Source of the DNA: Rathayibacter sp. VKM Ac-2754
GTDB lineage: Bacteria > Actinomycetota > Actinomycetes > Actinomycetales > Microbacteriaceae
Assembly: GCF_009807095.1 (NCBI RefSeq)
Contig: NZ_WUCC01000006.1
Span: 124,001 to 188,000 of the forward strand
DNA length: 64,000 bases
Direction of reading: 5' to 3'
Position numbers and translations under genes: made by a program
Part shown: piece by piece, positions 52,666 to 62,150 of the stretch
Layout: each line of letters opens with the position of its first letter
Numbering within the stretch: position 1 is the first letter of the stretch
The notes under the pieces: model-generated
What the model saw: only the letters and a program-made list of their open reading frames with translations
The model's database searches: none
What the model was told of the DNA's origin: nothing

Positions 52666-54012
52666 ATGATCCGACGCGCCGCGCCCGCCGCTCCCCGAGC
52701 GCTCGCGGTCGCGGTGCTCACGGTCATGGTGGGCGGCCAGGCGCTGCGCAACCTGCTCGGCTGGTGGGGCTGGGGCGCCGTCGTCGCGGCGCTCCTCGTC
52801 GCGTGCGTCGCGCTGGTCGTCCGCGAGCGGCCGCGCCTGCGCTGGAGCCGGACCCCGAAGTCGCTGGTCGCGTTCCTCGCACTGGCGGTCCTGTCGCTGC
52901 TGTGGTCGGCCTACCCCGGCGCGAGCGCGATCGGCATCGTCGCGCAGCTGGCCACCACGTTCGGCGGCGTGGTCATCGCCCTGACGCTCGGCGTCCGCTC
53001 CTTCGTGACCGCCCTCGGGCGAGCGCTGCGGATCACGGTCGGCCTCTCCCTCCTGTTCGAGCTGGTGATCGCGGTGTTCGTGCGGCAGCCGGTCCTGCCG
53101 GTGGTCATCGACCTGCCCGACGGCCGCATCCCCGACGCGTTCTACTGGTCGCTGGCCGACCTCTTCACCGGCGAGCCGATCCAGGGCATCGTCGGCAACC
53201 GCAACCTGCTGGGCTTCGTCGCGCTGCTCGGCCTGATCGTCGTCGCGATCGAGCTCGCGTCGCACAGCATCCGCCGTCGGTGGGGCGCGCTCTGGGCCGT
53301 CCTCTTCGTCGCCGCACTGCTGCTCACGCGCTCCTCGACCGTGATCCTGTGCGCCGTCGCCGTCGCGCTGGCCGCCGCCCTGGCCCTCTGGGCCCGGCGC
53401 CGCGGGGAGTCGGGGCGCCGGCCCGTGTACGCCACCGCGCTCGGGATCGTCGGCGTCACCGTCGCCGGCACGATCGTCGGCTGGAGCGCCCTGCTCGGCC
53501 TCCTGGGCAAGAGCGACGACGCGACGGGCCGGCTCGACATCTGGCGGGCCGTCTGGGCTCTCGCCTCCGAGCGTCCCGTGCTCGGCTGGGGCTGGGTCAG
53601 CTACTGGGCGCCGTGGGCGGCCCCCTTCGACACCCTCGCCGAGCGCAAGGGCGTGCTCTACCTGCAGGCGCACGACGCCTGGCTCGACGTCTGGTTCCAG
53701 CTCGGGATCGTCGGCCTCGTCCTCTTCGTCGCCCTGGCCGCCTCGACGCTCTGGCGCTCGTGGTTCCGCGCGGTCGACCGCCCCCGCCGCAGCGCCACCA
53801 CGACGCTCCCCTACTCGGCGACGTCGCTCGCACCGCTGCTGCTGAGCGTCGCGCTGCTCGCCCAGTCGCTGGCCGAGAGCCGCATCCTGATCGAGGGCGG
53901 CTGGCTCCTCCTGGTCGCCCTCGCCGTCCTGACGAAGCAGCCCGCGAACGAGACGGAGGATGCGCTCACCGCCGAGCCGATCCCCCTCGCCGTCGAGCGC
54001 TCCGGTCGATGA
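52666..54012 (+). CDS. O-antigen ligase/polymerase-like membrane protein 1
   Basis: A 448-residue protein with about eleven membrane helices and a large loop between late helices holding IVGNRNLLGFVALLGL and GRLDIWRAVWALASERPVLGWGWVSYW. This Wzy_C/O-antigen ligase layout (N-x-N/L motif, then an R-x(3)-W and G-W-G-W motif) is found in enzymes that join polyprenol-linked glycans to an acceptor or polymerise them. TAGACT (52653-52658) is 7 nt before ATG 52666, a leaderless pattern. Its stop overlaps the start of a second copy. Confidence 0.85.
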   Translation: MIRRAAPAAPRALAVAVLTVMVGGQALRNLLGWWGWGAVVAALLVACVALVVRERPRLRWSRTPKSLVAFLALAVLSLLWSAYPGASAIGIVAQLATTFGGVVIALTLGVRSFVTALGRALRITVGLSLLFELVIAVFVRQPVLPVVIDLPDGRIPDAFYWSLADLFTGEPIQGIVGNRNLLGFVALLGLIVVAIELASHSIRRRWGALWAVLFVAALLLTRSSTVILCAVAVALAAALALWARRRGESGRRPVYATALGIVGVTVAGTIVGWSALLGLLGKSDDATGRLDIWRAVWALASERPVLGWGWVSYWAPWAAPFDTLAERKGVLYLQAHDAWLDVWFQLGIVGLVLFVALAASTLWRSWFRAVDRPRRSATTTLPYSATSLAPLLLSVALLAQSLAESRILIEGGWLLLVALAVLTKQPANETEDALTAEPIPLAVERSGR

Positions 54013-55292
54013 GCGATCGGACGCCGTCCGCGCTCCCGGCGTCCCTCGCGGACGCACTGGTCTCGCCGCAGTTCGCCGCCGCGCTCGCGCAGACCTCCCT
54101 CGTCGTCGTGCTCTGCGCGCCCGCTGTCCGCGGTGTCATCGGCTGGCCGGGCTACGTCGCCGCGATCGCGACGCTGACGATCCTCGCGGGTGGGATGCTG
54201 ATCCTCCGGCGCGGGATGCTCGACTGGGAGGGCCTGCTGCCGACGAGCATCCTGGTCTTCCTCGGCTGGATCGGCCTGAGCGTGCTGTGGAGCGGCTACC
54301 AGTGGGCGACCGTCTCGAGCGTGGCGTACCAGTTCGCCCTGGCGTTCCTCGCGATCGCGATCGGGCTGACGCGGGACATCATCCAGATCATCCGCGCGGT
54401 CGGCGACGTGATGCGAGTCGTCCTGGTCGCCTCCCTGGCGGTCGAGGTGCTGGCCGGCGTGCTGATCGACCGCCCGCTGCGCTTCCTCGGCGTCGAGGGC
54501 CTGCTCGCCTCGGGCGGCCCGGTCCAGGGGCTGGTCGGCACGCGCAACCAGCTCGGCCTGGTCTGCCTGCTGGCGATCGTCACCTTCTCGATCGAGCTCG
54601 TGACGCGCTCGCTCGCCCGCGGCCCCGCCATCGCCTCGATCGTGCTGGCCGCTCTCACCCTGCTCTTCACGCGCTCGGCCGTCAGCGCGGGGGTGCTGGT
54701 CGTCGCCGCCGTCGTCGCCCTCGCCCTCCGCTGGGTGCGGCGCGGCGACGGCGGTCAGCGGCGGCGCCGGCAGTACGTCACGGTGAGCATCGCGGCCGCC
54801 GCCGCTCTGACCGCGTGGATCTTCCGCTCGCGGATCATCGACACGCTGAACGCGGGCAGCGAGTTCGAGTTCCGGGTGCGGCTCTGGGAGCAGGTCGGGC
54901 GGTTCACCGATCTCGCCCCGATCATCGGCTGGGGCTGGGTGGGGTACTGGCGCACCGATCTGTACCCCTTCACCGCCATCGACTACCTCTCGGGCCGGCC
55001 GCACTCGTCGAGTCTCAACGCGGTCTTCGACCTGGCCCTGCAGGTCGGCGTCGTCGGAGTGGTGCTGTTCCTGGTCCTGATCGGCCTCGCGCTCTGGCGC
55101 TCCTGGCTGATCGCGTCCGAGCGCAAGGCGGTCGTGCACGTCTGGCCCGTCCTGGTGCTCACGGTGCTGATCATCACCGCGCTCGCCGAGAGCTCGATCC
55201 TGCTCGACGCGGGCTGGCTGCTCGTGGTGATCTGCGCGATGCGCGCCGCGCAGGGGCTCAGCTGGCGGCGCCTCCTGCACCCGAGGGACTGA
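54009..55292 (+). CDS. O-antigen ligase/polymerase-like membrane protein 2
   Basis: A 427-residue paralogue of the preceding protein: about ten membrane helices, VQGLVGTRNQLGLVCLLAIV, FRVRLWEQVGRF and APIIGWGWVGYW in matching positions. The tandem pair likely splits the tasks of ligation and polymerisation, or acts on two glycans. ATG 54009 overlaps the previous stop (ATGA). The 3' end overlaps the end of a convergent GT4 gene by 35 bp. The N-terminal 30 residues (Ser/Ala-rich) are cytosolic. Confidence 0.85.
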   Translation: MSDRTPSALPASLADALVSPQFAAALAQTSLVVVLCAPAVRGVIGWPGYVAAIATLTILAGGMLILRRGMLDWEGLLPTSILVFLGWIGLSVLWSGYQWATVSSVAYQFALAFLAIAIGLTRDIIQIIRAVGDVMRVVLVASLAVEVLAGVLIDRPLRFLGVEGLLASGGPVQGLVGTRNQLGLVCLLAIVTFSIELVTRSLARGPAIASIVLAALTLLFTRSAVSAGVLVVAAVVALALRWVRRGDGGQRRRRQYVTVSIAAAAALTAWIFRSRIIDTLNAGSEFEFRVRLWEQVGRFTDLAPIIGWGWVGYWRTDLYPFTAIDYLSGRPHSSSLNAVFDLALQVGVVGVVLFLVLIGLALWRSWLIASERKAVVHVWPVLVLTVLIITALAESSILLDAGWLLVVICAMRAAQGLSWRRLLHPRD

Positions 55293-56397
55293 CCCTCGAC
55301 GCCGCCCTCTGCGCGGCGACCGCGCGGAGGACGGCCAGGTGCTCCTCGCGGCAGCGCTCCCAGCTGAAGCGGCGGGCGCGCTCGACACCGAGCGGCCCGA
55401 GCTCGGGGCCGCGCGCGATCGCCTCGAGGATCCCGTCGGCGATCGAGCGCGGGTCGAGCGGATCGACGTACACGGCGGCGTCGCCGCAGATCTCGGGCAG
55501 CGAGCCCGCAGAGGAGGCGGCGACGGGGCAGCCGGACGCCATCGCCTCGATCGGCGGGAAGCCGAAGCCCTCGTAGAGACTCGGGAAGGCCAGCGCCGCT
55601 GCACGGCGGTAGAGCTCGGCGAGCTCCTGCTCGGTGACGTGACCGCGCCAGTCGACGAAGTCGGGCAGCGGAGCGAGCCGGTCGAGGTCGCCGCCCGTCA
55701 GCACCAGGCGGAGCGGGTGGCCGTCGGCGCGCAGCAGGCGCATCGCCTCGAAGAGCCGCGCGTGGTTCTTGTGCGGCCAGGCGCGCGCCGGGTAGAGGAC
55801 GAAGTCCTCCCGCTCCCCCAGGTTCGGGCGGAACCGCTCGGTGTCCACGCCCAGGTGCGAGACGTGGATCCGCTCCTCGGGGATGCCGAGGAGCTCGACG
55901 ATGCGGCTCTTCGTGAAGGCGCTGATGGTGATGACGGCGTCGGCGCGGCGCGCGGTGGCCTCGTAGGCGACCCTCCGGAACACCCGCTCGATGCGCGGGA
56001 ACAGCTGCGGGAGGTCGCGGTGCTGCAGGTCGAAGACCATCTGCACGTGCCCCTGCCTGCGCGACGGGTAGGGCAGCGGCACGGTGAAGGGGAAGTAGAG
56101 GATCTCGTCGCGGCCGAGCAGCCGGCGCAGCCGGAGCGTGCGGACGGCCGCCTGGAGCATCCCGATCGCGCGACGGCGGTGCCCGGCGCCGCTCACCACT
56201 CCGCGCGCGACGACCTCGGGCACGCCCTCGCTGAAGCCGCGGGCGTTCTCGGGCACGAGCGCTCTGACGCGCAGTCCCTCCTCACCGGCGCGGGGCACCA
56301 GGAGGCGCGTCAGAGCGCGGGCGTAGGTCTCGCCGCCGCCCATCCCGCCCGGGTCGACGGTGAGCACGGCGAGGGTGACGGGGAGGTTCTCGGGCAT
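55258..56397 (-). CDS. GT4 glycosyltransferase
   Basis: A 379-residue GT-B enzyme. The N-terminal domain shows VDPGGMGGGETYARAL; the C-terminal domain shows FVLYPARAWPHKNHARLFEAM and the donor site YEGFGFPPIEAMASGCPVAASSAGSLPEI with the usual E-x7-E pair. The close match to mannosyl/rhamnosyl transferase WbpY/Z-type patterns suggests a GDP- or UDP-sugar donor for a surface polysaccharide, but the sugar is not provable. ATG 56397 was chosen: the in-frame region before it is Pro/Arg-rich non-coding DNA. Divergent from the dehydratase gene. Confidence 0.88.
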   Translation of the reverse strand: MPENLPVTLAVLTVDPGGMGGGETYARALTRLLVPRAGEEGLRVRALVPENARGFSEGVPEVVARGVVSGAGHRRRAIGMLQAAVRTLRLRRLLGRDEILYFPFTVPLPYPSRRQGHVQMVFDLQHRDLPQLFPRIERVFRRVAYEATARRADAVITISAFTKSRIVELLGIPEERIHVSHLGVDTERFRPNLGEREDFVLYPARAWPHKNHARLFEAMRLLRADGHPLRLVLTGGDLDRLAPLPDFVDWRGHVTEQELAELYRRAAALAFPSLYEGFGFPPIEAMASGCPVAASSAGSLPEICGDAAVYVDPLDPRSIADGILEAIARGPELGPLGVERARRFSWERCREEHLAVLRAVAAQRAASRVSPSGAGGAAS

Positions 56398-56561
56398 GGC
56401 GTCCAATCGCGTTCCGATCCCGGCGAAGCCGATCGATCCGGTGCCCCGGTCGTTCCAGAGCCGGGTCAGGATACCCGCGCGGCCCGCTCCCGGCGGCGGC
56501 GGCGGACGGGCGCTCGGGCGCCGCCCCGGGCCGGATCCCCGGCCTGCGGGAGGCCGATGGG

Positions 56562-56567
56562 TAGTAT
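56562..56567 (+). promoter_or_regulatory. Probable -10 for the GDP-mannose dehydratase operon
   Basis: TAGTAT at 56562-56567, 41 nt before GTG 56609. No recognisable -35 or strong ribosome site. Confidence 0.4.
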
Positions 56568-56608
56568 GTAGCCCGCTGTCATCGACCCACGACGAAACGG
56601 ACCACCAC

Positions 56609-57592
<984 letters not shown>

Positions 57593-57597
57593 TCGCC

Positions 57598-58557
57598 GTG
57601 CCGGTCGCCTTCGTCACCGGGGCGAGCGGGCAGGACGGGGGCTACCTCGTCGAGCGCCTGCTCGCGGACGGCTGGGACGTCGCAGCCCTCGTGCGCGGAG
57701 GGGACGACTCGTCGCTCCCCTCCGCCGTCCGTCCCTTCGAGGGCGACCTCCGCGACGCGGCCGGTCTCGGCCGCGCCGTGGCGGCGGCGGCGCCGGACGC
57801 GGTGTTCCACCTCGCCGGCATCTCCTCCGTCGCGCAGTCCTGGCAGGAGCCGGTCCTCACCGCCGAGGTCACCGGCACCGCCGTTGCGGCGCTGCTCGAG
57901 GCCGCGATGGCGCTGCAGGAGTCGTCGGGCCGCGAGGTCCGCTTCGTGCAGGCCTCCTCCTCCGAGATCTTCGGCGCCGCCACCGAGAACCCGCAGACGG
58001 AGTCGACCCCGATCCGCCCGGTCTCGCCCTACGGCGCGGCCAAGGCGTTCGCGCACCACCTCGTCGGTGTCTACCGCGGCCGGGGCCTGCACGCGTCCTC
58101 CGCGATCCTGTACAACCACGAGTCGCCCCGCCGGCCCGAGAGCTTCGTCACCCGCAAGATCACGGCCGGAGTCGCGGCCATCGCCGTCGGCGCGGCCGAG
58201 GAGCTCTCGCTGGGGAACCTCGACGCCCGCCGGGACTGGGGCTGGGCGCCCGACTACGTCGACGCCCTGCTCCGCGCCTCGCGCGCCGAGAGCGCCGACG
58301 ACTACGTCGTCGCCACCGGGGTCGCGCACTCGGTCCGCGAGTTCGTCGGCGCCGCCTTCGCGGCCGCCGGCATCGACGAGTGGGAGGACCGCGTCGTCAT
58401 CGACCCGCGCTTCGCCCGCCCGGTCGACGCCCCCGAGATGCGCGGAGACGCCTCCAAGGCCCGCGAGGCCCTGGGCTGGGCGCCGACCGTCGGCTTCGAG
58501 GACATCGTCGCGAGGATGGTCGAGAACGACCTCGAGCTCGCCCGCCGAGCACGCTGA
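57598..58557 (+). CDS. GDP-mannose dehydratase-like paralogue
   Basis: A 319-residue paralogue of the preceding enzyme with TGASGQDGGYLVERLL, Ser/Glu at 121-123 (QASSSEIFG), Tyr145 and Lys149 (SPYGAAKAF) and YNHESPRRPESFVTRKI. The E and YxxxK residues are retained. It is more diverged (Ala-rich loops, shorter N-terminal part). It may be a second dehydratase, or a reductase/epimerase that has taken over the next step to GDP-6-deoxyhexose. It starts at GTG 57598, in an operon with gmd. Confidence 0.8.
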   Translation: MPVAFVTGASGQDGGYLVERLLADGWDVAALVRGGDDSSLPSAVRPFEGDLRDAAGLGRAVAAAAPDAVFHLAGISSVAQSWQEPVLTAEVTGTAVAALLEAAMALQESSGREVRFVQASSSEIFGAATENPQTESTPIRPVSPYGAAKAFAHHLVGVYRGRGLHASSAILYNHESPRRPESFVTRKITAGVAAIAVGAAEELSLGNLDARRDWGWAPDYVDALLRASRAESADDYVVATGVAHSVREFVGAAFAAAGIDEWEDRVVIDPRFARPVDAPEMRGDASKAREALGWAPTVGFEDIVARMVENDLELARRAR

Positions 58558-58578
58558 CGCCGCACACGCTCCCTCCCG

Positions 58579-58642
58579 TGCCGCCACGGCGGTGCTCCGG
58601 GGAGGGTACGTACAATGATCTGGCTGCCGCCACGGCAGTGCT
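58579..58642 (+). promoter_or_regulatory. Promoter with flanking 18-nt direct repeats ahead of the ABC exporter
   Basis: TACAAT (58611-58616) is a good -10. It is flanked by two 18-nt direct repeats differing at one base: TGCCGCCACGGCGGTGCT (58579-58596) and TGCCGCCACGGCAGTGCT (58625-58642), spaced 46 nt. Each contains an inverted repeat of GCCGCCACGGC type, as expected for a dimeric regulator. One copy lies upstream and one downstream of the predicted start of transcription. Confidence 0.55.
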
Positions 58643-58657
58643 ATGGCTGGGAGACCG

Positions 58658-59632
58658 ATGAGCACCAGGAATTCGACGATCACGCGCGCGGCTGACCGCG
58701 TCGACGCGATCGATCGCGAGCCCTTCCACCAGAGCGGCACGCAGCCGGGCGTCGGGCGCAAGAGCGGCTTCGTCTCGTCCCTCGTCGACATCTTCAAGCA
58801 CCGCGAGCTCCTCAAGCTCCTCGTCAACCGCGAGCTCAAGGCCCGCTACAAGGACTCGAGCCTCGGCTTCGTCTGGACGCTCATCCGCCCGCTCGTGATG
58901 CTGATGATCTACTACGTCGCGATCGGCCAGTTCCTCGGCGCCGCCCGCGGGATCCCGGTGTTCGCGATCTTCGTCTTCTGCGGACTCACGCTGTGGAACC
59001 TCTTCAGCGAGATCGTCGCCACCGGCACCACCTCGATCCTCGCGAACGCCGGACTGATCAAGAAGGTCTACCTCCCGCGCGAGATCTTCCCCGTCGCCAC
59101 GATCGGCGCTGCCCTGTTCAACTTCGCGGTGCAGTTCCTGGTGCTGATCGTCGGCGCCATAGCCCTCGGCGCGTTCGAGTTCAGCTGGCAGCTGCTCTTC
59201 ATCTTCCCGGCCCTCGCGGTCACGCTCGTCTACGGGCTGGCGCTCGCTCTCGCGCTGTCGGCGCTCAACGTCTACCTGCGCGACATCCAGTTCCTCGTCG
59301 AGGTCGGCCTGCTCATCTTCTTCTGGCTCTCGCCGATCACGTACGCCTGGTCGTTCGTCGTCGAGACGGTGCCGCCGTGGCTCGAGCAGATCTACCTGCT
59401 GAACCCGATGACCAACGCCATGCTCGCCTTCCAGCGCGCCATCTGGGGACCGGGTTCGCGCGAGACGCAGGTCGAGCAGACCGACGGCACCTTCCGCGCC
59501 GTCGCCGGGCAGCCGTGGCCGGCCGACATGGCCCTCCACCTGCTCATCGTCTTCCTCGTGGGGCTGGTGCTGGTGTGGGTCTCCCACCGCATCTTCCGCC
59601 GCCTCGAGGGCAACTTCGCCCAGGAGATCTGA
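58658..59632 (+). CDS. wzm: ABC-2 type polysaccharide exporter permease (Wzm-like)
   Basis: A 324-residue permease with six membrane helices (about 70-92, 103-125, 145-170, 180-205, 212-230, 288-308). The cytosolic N-terminus contains LLKLLVNRELKARYKDSSLGFVWTLIRPL, the hallmark start of Wzm/TagG/RfbD permeases. It exports a lipid-linked glycan together with the ATPase encoded 5 nt downstream. GGGAG lies 5 nt before ATG 58658, favouring it over ATG 58643. A long external loop (255-290) precedes the last helix. Confidence 0.92.
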   Translation: MSTRNSTITRAADRVDAIDREPFHQSGTQPGVGRKSGFVSSLVDIFKHRELLKLLVNRELKARYKDSSLGFVWTLIRPLVMLMIYYVAIGQFLGAARGIPVFAIFVFCGLTLWNLFSEIVATGTTSILANAGLIKKVYLPREIFPVATIGAALFNFAVQFLVLIVGAIALGAFEFSWQLLFIFPALAVTLVYGLALALALSALNVYLRDIQFLVEVGLLIFFWLSPITYAWSFVVETVPPWLEQIYLLNPMTNAMLAFQRAIWGPGSRETQVEQTDGTFRAVAGQPWPADMALHLLIVFLVGLVLVWVSHRIFRRLEGNFAQEI

Positions 59633-59636
59633 CCCC

Positions 59637-60920
59637 ATGACCCTCGAGACCGAGATCGGCCTCCCCGCTGCGGCGGCGATGCCGACCATCATCCGCGTGC
59701 AGAACGCCTCCAAGCGCTTCGTGATCCGCAAGGACAAGAGCCTCAAGGAGCGCGTCGTCAACTTCGGCCGCGGCAAGCAGCACCGCGACGACTTCTGGGC
59801 GCTGCGCGACATCGACATCGAGATCCCGCTCGGCTCGACGGTCGGCCTGATCGGCGCGAACGGCTCGGGCAAGAGCACGCTGCTGAAGCTCATCGGCGGC
59901 ATCATCCAGCCGACCACCGGCATCGTCGAGCGTCGGGGCCGCCTCGCGGCGCTCCTCGAGCTCGGCGCGGGCTTCCACCCCGACCTCACCGGCCGCGAGA
60001 ACGTCTTCCTGAACGGCGCGATCCTCGGGCTCTCCCGCAAGGAGCTCGAGGAGAAGTTCGACTCGATCGTCGACTTCTCCGAGATCGCCGACTTCATCGA
60101 CACCCAGGTGAAGTTCTACTCCTCCGGCATGTACGTACGGCTCGCCTTCGCGATCGCGATCCACACCGACCCCGACCTGCTCCTCGTCGACGAGGTCCTC
60201 GCGGTGGGTGACGAGCCCTTCCAGCGCAAGTGCATGGACCGCATCCGCGCCTTCCAGCGCGCCGGCAAGACCATCGTCCTCGTCACCCACTCGCTCGAGC
60301 AGGTCGGCGAGCTCTGCGACCGGGCCATCGTCCTCGAGCACGGCCACGTGATCTACGACGGCGAGACCGCCCGGGGCCTCGAGGTGCTCCGCAACGGCTT
60401 CGAGTCCTCCCGCCAGGAGCGCGTCGAGCGCGAGACCGCTGAGGCGATCGTCGAGGCGGAGGAGTCCGGCGAGGAGGTCGAGCAGATCCAGCCCGCCGAG
60501 ATCGTGAGCATCGAGCTCGACGGCGGCACCGTCGAGGACGGCAACCGCACGCTCCGCCCGGGCGACGACCTCGAGGTCCGCGTGACCCTGCGGCCGCTCA
60601 GCTCGACGCCGCTCGAGAACTGGTTCCTGGGCATGGGCGTCGACACCCCGATGGGGCAGATCGTCTTCGGCACCAACACCATGCGGCTCGGCTTCGAGCA
60701 CCCTCCGCTCACGGAGGAGACCACCGTCGCGTTCCACCTCCCCGACATCCGCTTCGGCGGCGGGACCTACGCGGTGCACGCCTCGGCGTCGACCCTCGGC
60801 AACGGCGAATTCACCCGCGTGCCCGTCGGCGCGCGCTTCACGGTCGAGCGGAGCGACAAGCGGGTCGGTCTCGTCAGCGTGGCCGCCTCGGCGACCGTGG
60901 GCGGGGTCACCCGGGCGTGA
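59637..60920 (+). CDS. wzt: Polysaccharide ABC exporter ATPase with C-terminal glycan-binding domain (Wzt-like)
   Basis: A 427-residue protein. The ATPase domain (17-260) has Walker A GANGSGKST (73-81), signature SSGM (162-165), Walker B LLLVDE (181-186) and His218 switch. A linker rich in Glu (262-285) leads to a C-terminal beta-sandwich (290-427: LRPGDDLEVRVTLRP, GQIVFGTNT, FRLPDIRFGGGTYAVHA-like) as in Wzt proteins that read the chain end of an O-polysaccharide. It works with the permease encoded upstream. It overlaps the next gene by 4 bp (GTGA). Confidence 0.92.
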   Translation: MTLETEIGLPAAAAMPTIIRVQNASKRFVIRKDKSLKERVVNFGRGKQHRDDFWALRDIDIEIPLGSTVGLIGANGSGKSTLLKLIGGIIQPTTGIVERRGRLAALLELGAGFHPDLTGRENVFLNGAILGLSRKELEEKFDSIVDFSEIADFIDTQVKFYSSGMYVRLAFAIAIHTDPDLLLVDEVLAVGDEPFQRKCMDRIRAFQRAGKTIVLVTHSLEQVGELCDRAIVLEHGHVIYDGETARGLEVLRNGFESSRQERVERETAEAIVEAEESGEEVEQIQPAEIVSIELDGGTVEDGNRTLRPGDDLEVRVTLRPLSSTPLENWFLGMGVDTPMGQIVFGTNTMRLGFEHPPLTEETTVAFHLPDIRFGGGTYAVHASASTLGNGEFTRVPVGARFTVERSDKRVGLVSVAASATVGGVTRA

Positions 60921-62035
60921 GCCGTCGCGTCCGCCTCCGCGTCGATGCGACACCGCTCGCGGCGGAGGCGCTGACCGGGGTCGGAGTCGTCCTTCTCGAG
61001 ACCGTGCGCGCGCTCGCCGACCCGCGCTTCGCCGGCCGGGTCGAGACGACGCTCTTCGCGCCGTTCTCGGAGCGGGCCGCCGTCGCGCGCCGCGCCCCCG
61101 ACGGCGTCCGGGTGCGCGGGGTGCCGCTCCCCCGCCGCGTCTTCGGGCTGCTGACCCGCACCCCGCTCCCGATCGACGTGCTGATCGGCCGGGGCGTCTA
61201 CTTCTTCCCGAACTTCCGCAACTGGCGGACGCTCAGCCCGTCGATCACCTTCGTGCACGACGTCTGCTTCGCCGCGCAGCCGGCGATGGTCCCGGAGGAG
61301 CGGCGCCGCTTCCTCCGCGCCCACGTGCCGGGATGGCTGCGGCGCACGAGCCTGGTGGCGACGGGAACGCCGTCGGCGGCGCGCGAGATCGAGCAGCTCC
61401 TCGGCGTCGGCGCCGACCGGATCCGAGTCCTCCCCACGACCGTCGACTCCGGTGTCTTCCGACCGCGTCCCCGCGAGGAGGAGCGCGCCGTCGCTGGCGA
61501 GCTGCAGGTCGACCGATATCTGCTGTTCGTCGGAGCGCGCGAGCCCCGGAAGAATCTGCCGCTACTCATCCGTTCCTACGCTGCCGCCGACCGACCGGTC
61601 GGGCACACCCTTTTGCTGGTGGGTGCGACCGGGTGGGACGACGGGGAGATCGTTGCGGAAGTCCGCAGTGCGACGGAGGCGGGCGCCGATGTGCGGATCG
61701 TCACACGGCCGATTCCGGCCGAGGTGCTGCCGGCCCTGATCTCGGGGGCTGAAGCTCTCGTCCTCGTCTCGCACCACGAGGGGTTCGGACTGCCGGCTCT
61801 CGAGGCCGTGGCATCAGGTACGCCGGTCATCGCCTCTGACGTCCCGGGAATTCGCGACGCCCTCGCCGGCCACGAGGACGCCGCCGTCTTCGTTGATCCC
61901 GAGCGGCAGGACGAACTCGTCCAGGCCCTTGAAATCGCAATGGCGGCCCCTCGGCGGGTAGATCCCGGGCGCATTCGCCCGTGGACCGACGCTGCAGAGG
62001 TTCTCGTCCGGACTGCGGAGGAGCTCGCCGCGTGA
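60917..62035 (+). CDS. GT4 glycosyltransferase
   Basis: A 372-residue GT-B enzyme. N-terminal DATPLAAEALTGVGVVLLETV and FVHDVCFAAQPAMV; C-terminal LLFVGAREPRKNLPLLIRSY and HHEGFGLPALEAVASGTPVIASDVPGI. The GT4 E-x7-E pair lies in EGFGLPALE. It is the last coupled gene of the wzm-wzt operon, so a chain-building step for the exported glycan is likely. Third positions become less GC-rich from about 61500 on (for example CTTTTGCTGGTGGGTGCG), while the first half matches its neighbours: a possible recombination joint. Confidence 0.88.
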   Translation: MSRRVRLRVDATPLAAEALTGVGVVLLETVRALADPRFAGRVETTLFAPFSERAAVARRAPDGVRVRGVPLPRRVFGLLTRTPLPIDVLIGRGVYFFPNFRNWRTLSPSITFVHDVCFAAQPAMVPEERRRFLRAHVPGWLRRTSLVATGTPSAAREIEQLLGVGADRIRVLPTTVDSGVFRPRPREEERAVAGELQVDRYLLFVGAREPRKNLPLLIRSYAAADRPVGHTLLLVGATGWDDGEIVAEVRSATEAGADVRIVTRPIPAEVLPALISGAEALVLVSHHEGFGLPALEAVASGTPVIASDVPGIRDALAGHEDAAVFVDPERQDELVQALEIAMAAPRRVDPGRIRPWTDAAEVLVRTAEELAA

Positions 62036-62150
62036 GCCTGTGCCGACGCGGCGGTTCAGGCGGAAAGTGTCATGGCCGATTCGTGTTCCTGGACGCAGGA
62101 GAGCAGAGGTCGTAGCGTTGCGCCATCACGACGGCGTGAGGAGCGGGGTC

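Noticed and set aside
52764-55292. A frame of 842 codons across both O-antigen ligase-like genes.
   Set aside because: The first 415 codons are an Arg/Pro-rich off-frame reading of the first ligase gene; the second ligase starts at ATG 54009.
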